64,000 bases of DNA from Oxalobacter sp. (GCA_003605115.1 QZKY01000013.1:62001-126000), one strand, 5' to 3'. Positions 1 to 9,141 are shown, counted from the first letter of the stretch. The notes: generated from the letters alone by a model not told the origin. Numbers and translations: made by a program.

Positions 1-528
1 CAGCCAAACCTCACCGTCACCGCCAACAATGCCACCAAAATTCATGATGGCGCAGCGTACAGCGGCGGCAATGGCGTGACACATAGCGGCTTGATTAACG
101 GCGATACGGCGGCAGCGGCTCTTGGGGGAACCCTGACCTACGGCGGCACCAGTCAGGGCGCAATCACTGTTGGCACCTACGACATCACCCCCGGCGGGTA
201 CACCAGCAAACTGGGTTACGCGCTGAGCTACGTGGATGGCAGGCTCACGATCACGGTAGCACCACCAACACGTAACGAACCGCAGGATGCCGCCATTCAG
301 GCGGCTCAAGTGCTGCCTTCAATCAACACTCCCTTGAGGCAGCAGCCGTCCCAAGCTGGCGTTTCGGAGGGACTGGAATTTGTGGAGATCCCTCCCGGAA
401 CCGATGGCGGGGTAATCCTCTCGAGCGTCTTGCCGCCTGAGGGACGCACGCAAACCCGCGTTGGAAACGTGCGGATATGGGTGGAGGAGGGCGGTATTCA
501 TCTGCCAACCCGTGCCGAGCGCCAGTAA
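1..528 (+). CDS. C-terminal end of a two-partner-secretion exoprotein (TpsA, filamentous haemagglutinin-like), cut by the window edge
   Basis: The reading frame is open from base 1, so the gene starts before the window. The first 90 or so residues resemble an MBG/YDG-type adhesin repeat (motifs such as GGTLTYGGTSQGAI and YDITPGGYTS, ending SYVDGRLTITVAPPT). The remaining tail of about 85 residues is proline- and glutamine-rich and without a recognised domain. The gene ends 32 bp before a TpsB-type outer-membrane transporter, the usual exoprotein/transporter pairing. Role inferred: a large secreted surface protein or adhesin exported by the downstream gene. Family is fairly secure from the repeat and context; the actual activity cannot be seen because the N-terminal secretion domain is outside the window. 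Confidence 0.8.
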   Translation, partial: QPNLTVTANNATKIHDGAAYSGGNGVTHSGLINGDTAAAALGGTLTYGGTSQGAITVGTYDITPGGYTSKLGYALSYVDGRLTITVAPPTRNEPQDAAIQAAQVLPSINTPLRQQPSQAGVSEGLEFVEIPPGTDGGVILSSVLPPEGRTQTRVGNVRIWVEEGGIHLPTRAERQ

Positions 529-560
529 TTGACTGATCGAAACTAACACGGAGTCTCTCG

Positions 561-2219
561 ATGAAGTTCTTGAAAACCACGCTCGCGCTCAGTCTTGCCA
601 GTGCCCTACCCGCACTGGCGCAGCAAGCCCCGGATGCCGGACGTGTTTTGCGGGAAACCCAAGCGTCTCCGCTCCTTGCGCCGCGCCCAAGCACCGGCAT
701 TGCCATTCAAAAACCCGTGACCGAAGCGGTTCCCGCCGGCGGTGCCACCGTCACGCTCAAAGCCTTGCGCATCTCCGGCAATACACGCTTCACTGAAAAA
801 GAATTGCTGCAAGTGATCGGGGCGGTAACGGGCAAATCTTTCGATGTGGCGGGTTTGCGCGCGATAACAGAAAAGATCACCCGGCATTACCACCTGAACG
901 GCTATCCTTTCGCCCGCGCCTTCCTGCCCGCGCAAAATATCACCGATGGCACCGTGACATGCCAGATCGTGGAAGGCCGGTACGGCAGGGTGCAATCCAA
1001 GGGTGAAGCTGCCTTGAGCGAACGCGCGCAAGATTTTCTGGCGCCACTCCAACCTGGCGCAGTCATCACATCGGGCGCATTGGAACGCACCACGCTGATT
1101 CTCAAGGATCAACCCGGCATCCAGACCACCTCGCTGATTCGTCCGGGGCAAGCGCTGGGCACAGGCGATCTGGTCGTCAACGTCAGCCGCACGCCGCTGT
1201 TTCATGGCGACGTGGGCGCGGACAACTACGGCAACCGCTATACCGGCGCATTGCGTTTGCGCATAAACGCCCAGTTTGACAGCCCCTTCTTGTTCGGCGA
1301 TCAGATCACGGCGCGCGGTATTTACAGCGAGGAAGACCTCTGGCTGGGCAATCTCGGCTACAGCCTGCCGCTGGGGTCATCCGGTCTGCGAGCAAGCGTT
1401 TCATACGCCCACACTTACTATGAACTCGGCGAGGACTTCGCCAGTCTGGATGCGCACGGCACCGCCAAGGTCGCCAGCGCTGGCGTGTCCTATCCTTTGC
1501 TGCGTTCCCAGCAAACCAACCTGACGCTGGGCGCCACCTGGCAGCACAAGAAACTCAACGACCGACAAGACAGCACCAGTACCAACAATGACAAGTCCAG
1601 CCACAGCGCCGTCTTTGCGATGCCCTTCGATCACCGCGACGGTCTGGGTGGTGGTGGCCTCACTTATGGCAACCTTTCTTACACGCTAGGCTGGCTGAAA
1701 CTTGATTCGACGCTGGACGCAACAGATCGCAGCAGCCACACCGACACGCGCGGCGATTTCAGCAAATGGAATCTCGATCTCGCCCGACTGCAAGCGCTTC
1801 CGGCCGACTTCAATCTGTTGGGGCGACTCTCCTTGCAACGCGCCAATAAAAATTTGGACAGCTCGGAAGATTTCAGTCTGGGCGGCCCCAACGGTGTGCG
1901 CGGCTACCCTGTGGGTGAAGGCATCGGTGACGAGGGCTGGCTGGCGCAAATCGAACTGCGCTATCAATGGCAGCGCTTCGCCCCTTACCTTTTTCACGAT
2001 CTGGGGCGCGTACGGATCAACGCGGATCCCGAGCCCATCACGCCTGCCGTGCAAGACAATACGCGATCGCTCGCCGGTTCCGGTTTCGGCTTGCGCTATG
2101 CGGATACGCGCTGGAATGTGGACGTGAATCTGGCCTGGCGCCATCGCGGTGGCGAACCCACGGCGGATACTCGGGATCACCGTCCGCGCGTCTGGGCAAC
2201 GGCGTCATGCACCTTCTGA
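561..2219 (+). CDS. Two-partner-secretion outer-membrane transporter (TpsB; ShlB/FhaC/HecB family)
   Basis: A 552-residue protein that should export the upstream exoprotein across the outer membrane. It begins with a Sec signal peptide (LALSLASALPALAQQ). A POTRA-like region follows at about residues 65-140, including LKALRISGNTRFTEKELL, then a 16-strand-type beta barrel from about residue 210. The conserved loop-6 VRGY motif is present (GGPNGVRGYPVGEG, about residues 440-452), and the protein ends in an aromatic residue (CTF) as outer-membrane barrels do. Length fits the family. It lies 32 bp after the exoprotein gene, with a purine-rich stretch (ACACGGAGTC) upstream of the ATG. It probably forms an operon with the exoprotein gene. 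Confidence 0.93.
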   Translation: MKFLKTTLALSLASALPALAQQAPDAGRVLRETQASPLLAPRPSTGIAIQKPVTEAVPAGGATVTLKALRISGNTRFTEKELLQVIGAVTGKSFDVAGLRAITEKITRHYHLNGYPFARAFLPAQNITDGTVTCQIVEGRYGRVQSKGEAALSERAQDFLAPLQPGAVITSGALERTTLILKDQPGIQTTSLIRPGQALGTGDLVVNVSRTPLFHGDVGADNYGNRYTGALRLRINAQFDSPFLFGDQITARGIYSEEDLWLGNLGYSLPLGSSGLRASVSYAHTYYELGEDFASLDAHGTAKVASAGVSYPLLRSQQTNLTLGATWQHKKLNDRQDSTSTNNDKSSHSAVFAMPFDHRDGLGGGGLTYGNLSYTLGWLKLDSTLDATDRSSHTDTRGDFSKWNLDLARLQALPADFNLLGRLSLQRANKNLDSSEDFSLGGPNGVRGYPVGEGIGDEGWLAQIELRYQWQRFAPYLFHDLGRVRINADPEPITPAVQDNTRSLAGSGFGLRYADTRWNVDVNLAWRHRGGEPTADTRDHRPRVWATASCTF

Positions 2220-2242
2220 TGGACTGAGGACGTCGTGTTGAT

Positions 2243-2267
2243 CGCGCAGCGCTGAAAACGCTGCGCG
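2243..2267. terminator. Hairpin between convergent tpsB and rnpB
   Basis: A perfect 9-bp stem (CGCGCAGCG / CGCTGCGCG) with a 7-nt loop lies between the end of the transporter gene and the 3' end of the RNase P RNA. There is no strong T tract on either side (AAGAAAAA follows on the plus strand). It may act as a bidirectional or processing-type terminator; assignment is inferred from position. Confidence 0.5.
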
Positions 2268-2278
2268 CAAGAAAAAGT

Positions 2279-2614
2279 GAAGCAAGCCGATAGGCCGGAT
2301 TCTGTTACGGCAACTTGCGTTGCTATGACAGTCATTCCTCTAGGCGCCGGATTACTCCTGCGCTCAAGCTTCCTACCCGCACGCTCCGCGAGCAGCATCA
2401 ATGCGTGCCTACTTGGAATTGCACCGAGTGGAGGTTACCGCGTTTCACCCTTTGCGACGCAAGCGTCGCAAAGACTCGTCTCTGTGGCCCTATTCCTCGC
2501 CTTATACCTTGCGGCTTTCAGCGGACGGCCGTTAGCCGTCACCCCGCTCTATGGTGTCCGGACCTTCCTCCCGCCGCCGTTTTCACGACGGCCAGCGACT
2601 GTCTGGCTTGCTTC
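2279..2614 (-). ncRNA. rnpB: RNase P RNA, bacterial class A
   Basis: The catalytic RNA of RNase P, which matures tRNA 5' ends. On the minus strand the sequence contains the universally conserved AGGAAAGTCCGGAC block near the 5' end, the TAGAGGAATGACTGTC block near the 3' end, and complementary ends (GAAGCAAGCCAGAC at the 5' end, GGCTTGCTTC at the 3' end) that form helix P1. Length is about 336 nt, typical of class A. It starts 16 bp after the pyrophosphatase gene on the same strand. Its protein partner gene rnpA lies at 45.8 kb. Ends are placed from the P1 helix and could be off by a few bases. Confidence 0.95.
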
Positions 2615-2621
2615 AGCTGGC

Positions 2622-2627
2622 ATTTTA
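2622..2627 (-). promoter_or_regulatory. Probable -10 box of rnpB
   Basis: On the minus strand a TAAAAT hexamer sits 7 nt before the predicted first base of the RNase P RNA, the normal distance for a sigma70 -10 element. It lies just after the pyrophosphatase stop codon. A poor -35 match (TTACAC) sits 19 nt further upstream, inside the pyrophosphatase coding sequence. Confidence 0.5.
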
Positions 2628-2630
2628 CTC

Positions 2631-3239
2631 TTACCCGTATTCTTCCGTGTAATCCGCCAGCGCCGCGCGCACAACCGCGAAGGCGTGTTCGCGTCCATAA
2701 ATCTGCTCTATCGTCGCCTGCGATGGCTGGCCAAAGAGCAGCTTGTACGTCTCGAAATAGTGGCGAATGCGTTCCAGCAAGGCCGGGGAAATGTCCGTGA
2801 TATCGTTCGCGCCGCGCCAGAAGGGATCGTTGTCGAGTACCGCGACAATCTTGTCATCCGCCTCGCCGCCATCCACCATTTGCAAGCCACCGACCACGCG
2901 GGCGCGCAAAATGACTTCACCGCGATTGATGGGGCGCTCGGTGATCACACAAATATCCAGCGGGTCGCCATCTCCTTTCCCCGCTTTCGGGGACAGTGCC
3001 TGCACACGTGCTGAACAGTAGGTCTGTGGAACAAAGCCGTAGAGCGTCGGTGGCATGGAAGATGTCAACTGCGGACGATCCACCCGCAAGTAGCCGGTGG
3101 TCTTGTCGACTTCGTATTTCACCGCATCGAAGGGCGTCATCTCAATGTAAGCGTTGACGATCCGGGGCAAGTCGTCGCCGGCTTCCAGTCCGTGCCAGGG
3201 ATGCGGACGCCAGCGGTAAAACGTTTTGGGGAAAGCCAT
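2631..3239 (-). CDS. ppa: Inorganic pyrophosphatase, family I
   Basis: Hydrolyses pyrophosphate to phosphate in the cytoplasm, pulling biosynthetic reactions forward. The metal-binding signature [12 protein letters not shown] and the YGFVPQTYC segment identify the family. The ATG at 3239 ([10 protein letters not shown]) is preferred over upstream codons because AAGGAAGGG lies at ribosome-binding distance before it. This gives 202 residues, somewhat longer than the roughly 175 of the E. coli enzyme but in line with other beta-proteobacterial members. The following gene on the same strand is rnpB, 16 bp away. Confidence 0.92.
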   Translation of the reverse strand: MAFPKTFYRWRPHPWHGLEAGDDLPRIVNAYIEMTPFDAVKYEVDKTTGYLRVDRPQLTSSMPPTLYGFVPQTYCSARVQALSPKAGKGDGDPLDICVITERPINRGEVILRARVVGGLQMVDGGEADDKIVAVLDNDPFWRGANDITDISPALLERIRHYFETYKLLFGQPSQATIEQIYGREHAFAVVRAALADYTEEYG

Positions 3240-3372
3240 TTGCACCACCCTTCCTTGTTTGCGGTTACCCACACATAATAACCAAAGCTTGACGGATTAC
3301 ACCATTACAGACACGTCGCAAAAAACGTCGGTCGTCCACATGCGCGCGCCGATTGCCGTGTGCGGACAACGA

Positions 3373-4536
3373 TCACGTGTAATCCCCCAACGTCACCACA
3401 CGCAGCAAACACCGATACACGATGAAAGCGAAGCCGTACCACAGCCGTTTGTACCAGGGGCGATTGGCGAAATCTTCGAGACGAATCTCCACGCTTTCCG
3501 CAATCGCCGCTTCAATATGCGCACGCAAATCACGGGCGAATGCAGCATCCCGCGCCACGACATTGGCTTCGTGATTGATGAACAGGCTGATGCCGTCCAC
3601 ATTACTGGAGCCGATGGTCGCCCATATGTCATCGATGACAGCCACCTTCGCGTGAAGTTGCGTCTTGCGGTACTCGTAGAGTTTCACACCTTTTCTCAGC
3701 ATCCTCGGATAAAACGATTGCGCTACAGCGTCTTGCATCCAGAACTCGCCGACGCCGAGCAAAATCGTCACTTCCACGCCACGATCCACTGCATGTGCGA
3801 GCGCCTGCCTGAATTTGCGTGCTGGCGCAAAATACGGATTGGCGATAAACACGCTTTTTCGTGCAACCCCCAGCGCGCGTTGATAAGACCGCTGAATCGT
3901 CCGGCGATTATGCAAATTATCACGCACCACAAATCCTGCCAAACCAGGCTTGCCCACCACCCTGTCCTGTATCGAACGGGTTTCGCGCCTCAAAATGATC
4001 CGGGAAATCAAATGCAGCGGGTTGATGCGCTCCCATTCAGTTTGCATTTCATGATGGATGTGCGCCACCAGCGGCCCTTGCACGCGTACGGCAAAATCCC
4101 AGCGTGGCGCAGGCAAGACGCGGTTATCTTTGTAGTCATTACGAAAATCGCTGATGATGTTGATACCACCCACAAAAGCCACGTCGCCATCGACAATGCA
4201 CAGCTTTCTGTGCGTGCGGGCGATGCCGCGAACGAACCAGGGGTTGAAAGTGCGGCACTCGACGCCATCCACTTTCAAGCTGTCCTCAAGAATTTTCCCA
4301 AGGATGTGACCCGTGCCCAACCAATCCGTGGTCACATGAACCGCCACCCCGCGCGACGATGCGCGTTTCAGCGCATCCCTGACGGCTGTGCCGATTTCGT
4401 CCAGTGAAAAGATGTATGTTTCGAAGTAAATTTCGATGCGCGCGGCATTGATGGCTTCGATTAAGGCGGGAAAATATTCCCTTCCGCTGTGGAGAATGGA
4501 CAGACGATTTTGTGCCGTGAAAATGACTGTTCGCAT
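3373..4536 (-). CDS. clsB: Cardiolipin synthase B-like phospholipase D superfamily protein
   Basis: A 387-residue protein with the two HKD motifs of the phospholipase D superfamily: HRKLCIVDGD with its His near residue 109, and HAKVAVIDD with its His near residue 295. Family members condense phosphatidyl lipids into cardiolipin at the inner membrane. The first codons read TTG then ATG; the ATG at 4536 is taken as the start. It is 10 bp downstream of an EEP-family gene in the same direction, the same pairing as ybhP-ybhO(clsB) in E. coli, which supports the ClsB assignment. A hydrophobic C-terminal segment (about residues 360-380) may touch the membrane. Confidence 0.85.
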   Translation of the reverse strand: MRTVIFTAQNRLSILHSGREYFPALIEAINAARIEIYFETYIFSLDEIGTAVRDALKRASSRGVAVHVTTDWLGTGHILGKILEDSLKVDGVECRTFNPWFVRGIARTHRKLCIVDGDVAFVGGINIISDFRNDYKDNRVLPAPRWDFAVRVQGPLVAHIHHEMQTEWERINPLHLISRIILRRETRSIQDRVVGKPGLAGFVVRDNLHNRRTIQRSYQRALGVARKSVFIANPYFAPARKFRQALAHAVDRGVEVTILLGVGEFWMQDAVAQSFYPRMLRKGVKLYEYRKTQLHAKVAVIDDIWATIGSSNVDGISLFINHEANVVARDAAFARDLRAHIEAAIAESVEIRLEDFANRPWYKRLWYGFAFIVYRCLLRVVTLGDYT

Positions 4537-4546
4537 CAAGCGTCCA

Positions 4547-5374
4547 TTAGCGATCCGTTTCAGGTTTTTTGCTTCGTCGTTTTTTCAGTTTCAGTGTCGC
4601 CACAATTGGCGCGTGATCCGATAAGCGACTCCAGCGTATACCGTGAAGCACCTCGGCAGATTCTACCTCGAAACCGCGCACATAAATCCGATCCAAACGC
4701 AGAATCGGCTTGGCCGCCGGAAAAGTGCGCGCCGGATTGAGTTTGGGTTTTTGCCCCGTCATGCGCCGCAAGGTATTGAGAAAGCCCGCTTCCATTTCGA
4801 GATTGTCAAACACCTCTTCCACATGCAGCGTTTTACGGAGCATGTCCCCCAGCTGGTTGCCCCAATCGTTGGTGTCGCCAGCGATGATCACCGGCGCGTC
4901 CTCGCCCGCCGTCGCTCGCACCAATTTAATCAAGTCCCGGGTCTGCCGCCTGCGGCTAATCCCCAGCAAACCCAAATGCACGACGTAGCAATGAATATTC
5001 GCCTGGTTGGTCTCGATCACACAGTACAAGACACCCCGCGATTCCAGGGGATTGTCTGAAACGTCCAGATTTTCGTAATGCATGATCCGGTAACGGCTCA
5101 TGAGCGCATTCCCGTGGTGACCGTGGTCGTACGCGCGGTTCATGCCATACACACTGTGGTACAAACGACCTGCCAGGAACTGGTGTTGTGCAATATTGAG
5201 CAGCGGACTATCCATGCGTATCGCCAGCAATTCGTCCTGCCCGCGCACTTCCTGCAAAAACACCAATTCGGCATCCAACGTCCGCAAGGCGCGCTTGAGT
5301 GAATGAATGCGTGGCCGTGCACTCAAGGAAGTAACGCCTTTGTGGATGTTATATGTCGCTACTCGCAATTTCAT
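4547..5374 (-). CDS. Endonuclease/exonuclease/phosphatase (EEP) family protein, YbhP-like
   Basis: A 275-residue metal-dependent phosphoesterase of the DNase I-like EEP fold. Visible motifs in order: YNIHKG at the N-terminus (metal-binding Asn), FLQEV (metal-binding Glu, about residue 41), GDTNDW, and SDHAPI near the C-terminus (catalytic Asp-His). The substrate is unknown; it could be a nucleic acid or a phospholipid headgroup. Position directly upstream of the cardiolipin synthase gene with a 10-bp gap suggests co-transcription and a phospholipid-related role, which is an inference. The last residues are basic (KLKKRRSKK). Confidence 0.85.
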   Translation of the reverse strand: MKLRVATYNIHKGVTSLSARPRIHSLKRALRTLDAELVFLQEVRGQDELLAIRMDSPLLNIAQHQFLAGRLYHSVYGMNRAYDHGHHGNALMSRYRIMHYENLDVSDNPLESRGVLYCVIETNQANIHCYVVHLGLLGISRRRQTRDLIKLVRATAGEDAPVIIAGDTNDWGNQLGDMLRKTLHVEEVFDNLEMEAGFLNTLRRMTGQKPKLNPARTFPAAKPILRLDRIYVRGFEVESAEVLHGIRWSRLSDHAPIVATLKLKKRRSKKPETDR

Positions 5375-5811
5375 ATTGGCAATTCTATTGAAGTTATGCC
5401 TGCGGTCTGTTGCTATATGTCAACATAAAATATCTCGCTAAGCGTGCTTTTTTTACAACAAACATTGCTTGTTTTTCGACTTTCCTGCCGTCAATTGATG
5501 ATTCTCAAAATGCAATATTTTCTCATGGTTAATACTTAGCGCCATCCTATATGTCTATTTTGATAGCAAACCCTTGCATCATATGCAAAAAACCATTCCA
5601 ATTGGGTGTGGTGAAAAAAAAACGCTATCCAAATATTGCACAATAGAAAGTGAACAAAATGTGTTGTAGAATCAAGTCCCGTGCAAGTGTATCTTTACAA
5701 TCGGGAAATAGTATTTGGTCTCGCGATAGCCTGAAGCTTGCCAGCGCGAACCTTGACTAATTGACTACAGGCTATTGTCGTAATTACCTACTGTAAAAGG
5801 GATCATCGAAC
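5375..5811. other. AT-rich intergenic region, no gene seen
   Basis: About 437 bp between divergent genes. It is clearly AT-richer than the flanking genes, with several A and T runs (AAAAAAAAA near 5613). It should hold the divergent promoters for the EEP gene and for the small HTH gene; two overlapping TTGACT hexamers (5753-5758 and 5761-5766) lie upstream of the latter, but no matching -10 box at good spacing is obvious. No tRNA or conserved RNA was recognised. Confidence 0.5.
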
Positions 5812-6132
5812 ATGAGCAACCAAACTAAAAATGAAGGTGAAGCAAAAACGGATCCGCGCGGTTACGATCCGAACCATTTGCTGGACACCCTGATCAAAAA
5901 ACTCGGCTTGAAAAACGATGCTGCTCTCTCTCGCGCACTGGAAGTCGCCCCCCCTGTTATCAGCAAAATCCGCCACTACCGTTTGCCGGTTGGCGCTTCC
6001 CTGTTGATTCGGATGCACGAAGTCAGCGACATGACGATTCGCGATTTGCGCGCCCTGATGGGTGATCGTCGTGCGAAATTCCGCATCAGCGACAAACAGT
6101 TCAAGCCCAAATCCCCAGGCGACAACGCTTAA
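5812..6132 (+). CDS. Small helix-turn-helix (XRE-like) protein of unknown role
   Basis: 106 residues. After a charged N-terminus, residues 22-75 (LLDTLIKKLGLKNDAALSRAL, then VAPPVISKIRHYRLPVGASLLIRM) have the spacing of a lambda-repressor-like helix-turn-helix: LKNDAALSRAL for the first two helices and PPVISKIRH for the recognition helix. The C-terminus is basic (GDRRAKFRISDKQFKPK). It probably binds DNA as a regulator; the target is unknown. It stands alone behind a long AT-rich upstream region and is followed by a hairpin at 6153, so it is likely monocistronic. I recognise it only as a conserved-looking hypothetical protein. Confidence 0.8.
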   Translation: MSNQTKNEGEAKTDPRGYDPNHLLDTLIKKLGLKNDAALSRALEVAPPVISKIRHYRLPVGASLLIRMHEVSDMTIRDLRALMGDRRAKFRISDKQFKPKSPGDNA

Positions 6133-6152
6133 GCTTCACCTGTTTCCTTCAG

Positions 6153-6177
6153 TTGCGCCCGTTCATGGGCGCAATTT
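6153..6177 (+). terminator. Probable hairpin terminator after the HTH gene
   Basis: An 8-bp stem TTGCGCCC / GGGCGCAA with loop GTTCAT, 20 bp after the stop codon, followed by only three T. A weak intrinsic terminator. Confidence 0.5.
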
Positions 6178-6246
6178 GACTGTGCAATCGATACGCCTTG
6201 ACGACGTGTCGATTGCTTTTCTTTTGGCTTCCCAAGGAATCATGGC

Positions 6247-7746
6247 ATGGATGCCGCCCTCGTCTGGTTCCGTCGCGACTTGCGCGATTTCGATCACGCC
6301 GCATTGCACCATGCCTTGCGTCAAAGCCGTCGTGTGTACGCTGTTTTTGTTTTCGACACCGACATCCTCGACGCCTTGCGTACGGAAGGCGCGCCGCATG
6401 ACAACATTGCCGATCGTCGACTGGCCTTCATCCACGCCGCCGTGCTGGAACTGGCTGCTGCACTGCGCGAGATGGGAGGCGCGCTCATCGTTCGCACAGG
6501 GCGTGCGGTTGATCTCATTCCGCAACTGGCGAAAGCCTTGGGCGTCGATGCCGTCTTTGCCAATCACGACTACGAACCACAAGCTGTCGCTCGCGACGCG
6601 CAGGTGGCACAGCAACTTCAGCAAAACGGCCAGCGATGGTTCAGTTTCAAAGACCAGGTCATCTATGAAAAAGACGAGGTGCTCACGCAAGCTGACAGAC
6701 CCTTTACCGTTTTCACGCCTTACAAACGCGCCTGGCTAAAGAAACTCTTTGCGGACGAAAACGCCACACCGCCCTTTCCCGCATTGCAGCCACATCTCAT
6801 TGAGCCCTACCGCAAACATTTTTCGACAGCGACCCCTGACTTGCTCGCTGGCATCCCGACGCTCGAGCAAATGGGTTTCGCGCCCATCGCCCCCTCAATG
6901 CTGCCCTTCGCTGCGGGCATGTCCGGCGGCGAAAACATGACGCAAACTTTCTGGCGACGCTTGAGCAAATACGACAGCTCACGCGACTTTCCTGCCCAAG
7001 ATGCTACTTCGCATCTTTCAGTGCATTTGCGCTTTGGCACCGTCTCCATCCGCACGCTTGTCAGACACGCCGTCGATGCCCTTCGGCTCGGCGAAGGACA
7101 AGGCGCAGCCGTCTGGCTCGCTGAACTCATCTGGCGGGATTTTTATTTTCAGATTCTGCATTACTTCCCACACGTCGTGGATCAAGCATTCAAACCTGCG
7201 TTCGACAAAATCGAATGGGAAGAAGGCGGCGAAGCGCTGGTCAATTTTGATTGCTGGTGCCAAGGACACACCGGCTTTCCGCTGGTGGATGCTGCGATGA
7301 TGCAGCTTAATACCACCGGGTTCATGCACAATCGTCTACGCATGGTCACGGCGAGTTTTCTCATCAAAGATTTGGGCATCGACTGGCGCTGGGGCGAGCA
7401 GTACTTTGCGCGTCAGCTAAACGATTTCGATCTCGCCGCCAACAACGGCGGCTGGCAATGGGCTGCGTCTTCCGGTTGCGATGCACAACCCTACTTCCGC
7501 ATTTTCAATCCCGTTACGCAGTCGCAGAAATTTGACCCCGAAGGCGCATTCATCAAACGCTATCTGCCGCAATTGCGCAAACTGGACAACAAACACATTC
7601 ACGCGCCGTGGCTCGCGTCTGAACCTGTTTTGGAGAAAGCTGGCGTCTCGCTCGGTGAAAACTATCCGTATCCCATCATTGAACATGATGTAGCGAGGAA
7701 GCAGACGCTGGCACGGTATGCGGTGGTGAAATCAGGTCGCTCCTAA
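6247..7746 (+). CDS. phrB: Deoxyribodipyrimidine photolyase
   Basis: A 499-residue flavoprotein that splits UV-induced cyclobutane pyrimidine dimers using light. The N-terminal antenna-binding domain opens with the typical ALVWFRRDLRDFDHAAL segment. The C-terminal FAD-binding domain carries the signature NNGGWQWAASSGCDAQPYF followed by RIFNP, and the segment GFMHNRLRMVTASFL. Length matches class I CPD photolyases. AAGGA lies about 11 bp upstream of the chosen ATG. The gene stands alone between the HTH gene and a palindromic repeat. Confidence 0.95.
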   Translation: MDAALVWFRRDLRDFDHAALHHALRQSRRVYAVFVFDTDILDALRTEGAPHDNIADRRLAFIHAAVLELAAALREMGGALIVRTGRAVDLIPQLAKALGVDAVFANHDYEPQAVARDAQVAQQLQQNGQRWFSFKDQVIYEKDEVLTQADRPFTVFTPYKRAWLKKLFADENATPPFPALQPHLIEPYRKHFSTATPDLLAGIPTLEQMGFAPIAPSMLPFAAGMSGGENMTQTFWRRLSKYDSSRDFPAQDATSHLSVHLRFGTVSIRTLVRHAVDALRLGEGQGAAVWLAELIWRDFYFQILHYFPHVVDQAFKPAFDKIEWEEGGEALVNFDCWCQGHTGFPLVDAAMMQLNTTGFMHNRLRMVTASFLIKDLGIDWRWGEQYFARQLNDFDLAANNGGWQWAASSGCDAQPYFRIFNPVTQSQKFDPEGAFIKRYLPQLRKLDNKHIHAPWLASEPVLEKAGVSLGENYPYPIIEHDVARKQTLARYAVVKSGRS

Positions 7747-7798
7747 ACAACCTCACAAAGTCCATATCACTTCTGGCCTTCAAAAACGGCATGACGAA

Positions 7799-7866
7799 TC
7801 CGAAAAAATTCGGGGGCAGCGTAATTTTTGCTACGCAAAAATAAACTACTGACCCCGGTTTTTTCT
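7799..7866. repeat. Dispersed palindromic repeat, copy A (GGGGGCAG...CTGACCCC)
   Basis: Core 7812-7856 with outer arms CCGAAAAAATTC and CCCCGGTTTTTTC. The interior (GTAATTTTTGCTACGCAAAAATAAACTA) resembles copy K at 59.2 kb. It lies between the stop of phrB (7746) and the stop of the convergent aminotransferase gene (7882), so it may also serve as a transcript end for both. Confidence 0.8.
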
Positions 7867-7881
7867 CGCGCCGCGAACAGA

Positions 7882-9141
7882 TTACGGATTTGCCTTCACA
7901 AACGCAGCAGCAGCCCGCCGCAACATCTGCCCCGCTTCTTCAATCTGCTTGTCCGAGACAATCAGCGCGGGCACAAAGCGAACGACATCCATCCCGGCAA
8001 TCAACAACATCAGGCCTTCTTTTTCCGCGAGTGCGGTGATGTCTTTTGATTTACCGAGATATTTTTTCGCCATCACCAATCCGATCAGCAAACCCTTGCC
8101 GCGCACTTCGGAAAATACTTGCGGGAATTCTGCGATAAGCCCTTTGAGCATTCTTTGCAATTGCTCGCCTGCATGACGCACGCGTGAAAGGAATTCCGGC
8201 GTGTTGATAATTTCCATCACTTTCAACCCCACCGTCGCTGCCAGCGGATTGCCGCCGTAAGTCGTGCCATGCACACCTGCCGTAAACACGCTCGCCACTT
8301 CGTTGGTGGTCAGCATCGCCCCAATCGGGTAACCGTTGCCCAGCGCCTTGGCCGAAGTGAGGATATCCGGCACCACACCGTACTCCATGTAGGCGAAAAG
8401 ATTGCCGGTGCGTCCCATGCCGCTTTGAATTTCATCGAAAATCAGCAGCGCTTTTTTCTCGTTGCAGATGTCGCGCAGCGCTTGCAGATATTCCTTCGTC
8501 GCCGGGATCACACCGCCTTCGCCTTGCACCGGCTCCACCACCACGCCACACACATCATCCGTGATCGCTGCACGCGCAGCCGCAATGTCGTTAAACGGAA
8601 TATGAATGATGTCTTCCGGCAGCGGACCAAAGCCTTCCGAATATTTTGGCTGACCGCCCACGCTCACCGTGAAAAGCGTCCTGCCGTGAAAAGAGTTCAG
8701 GCAAGAGACTATGCGGCTTTTTTTTGCGCCAAACTTGGTGCTGGCATACCGCCGCACCAGCTTGAACGCTGCTTCATTCGCTTCCGCGCCGGAATTGCAA
8801 AAGAAGGCACGGTCGGCAAAGGTGGCTTGCGTCATCGCGATACCCAGGCGCAGCACAGGTTCATTCGTGTAGATATTGCTCACGTGCCAAAGCGTACGCG
8901 CCTGCGCACACAAGGCATCGGCCAACTCCGGGTGGGCATGGCCGAGCCCGGTTACGGCAATCCCTGCCGTGAAATCGAGGTAGCGCGTACCGCGCTGATC
9001 CCAGACGTCCAGTCCGGAGCCGCGCACCGGTACCACTTCGCTCGGTGCGTAAGTCGGCACCAAAACTTCATCGAAGGTTTTCCGGGTGACTGTAGCCGGT
9101 TTTTTTCCGCTTCCAGCCCCCCCATTATTTGCTTTACTCAT
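7882..9141 (-). CDS. argD: Acetylornithine/succinylornithine-type aminotransferase (class III, PLP)
   Basis: A 419-residue class III aminotransferase. ArgD members convert N-acetylglutamate semialdehyde to N-acetylornithine in arginine synthesis; the close homologue AstC acts in arginine breakdown. Motifs: FCNSGAEANEAAFKLVRRYA, SFHGRT, the PLP-contacting LLIFDEIQSGMGRTG, and the Schiff-base lysine in ILTSAKALGNGYPIGA. An N-terminal extension of about 20 residues is rich in Gly and Lys. No arg or ast genes lie nearby, so the biosynthetic versus catabolic role is not decided. It is transcribed divergently from the CDF transporter. Confidence 0.88.
   Translation of the reverse strand: MSKANNGGAGSGKKPATVTRKTFDEVLVPTYAPSEVVPVRGSGLDVWDQRGTRYLDFTAGIAVTGLGHAHPELADALCAQARTLWHVSNIYTNEPVLRLGIAMTQATFADRAFFCNSGAEANEAAFKLVRRYASTKFGAKKSRIVSCLNSFHGRTLFTVSVGGQPKYSEGFGPLPEDIIHIPFNDIAAARAAITDDVCGVVVEPVQGEGGVIPATKEYLQALRDICNEKKALLIFDEIQSGMGRTGNLFAYMEYGVVPDILTSAKALGNGYPIGAMLTTNEVASVFTAGVHGTTYGGNPLAATVGLKVMEIINTPEFLSRVRHAGEQLQRMLKGLIAEFPQVFSEVRGKGLLIGLVMAKKYLGKSKDITALAEKEGLMLLIAGMDVVRFVPALIVSDKQIEEAGQMLRRAAAAFVKANP

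Noticed and set aside
2277-3014. A long plus-strand open frame across 2277-3014
   Set aside because: It runs antisense to rnpB and ppa, both of which are firmly identified; no protein family pattern is seen in it.
3226-4407. A 393-codon plus-strand open frame opposite the cardiolipin synthase gene
   Set aside because: It is a mirror of a well-supported PLD gene with both HKD motifs; the mirror translation has no recognisable domain.
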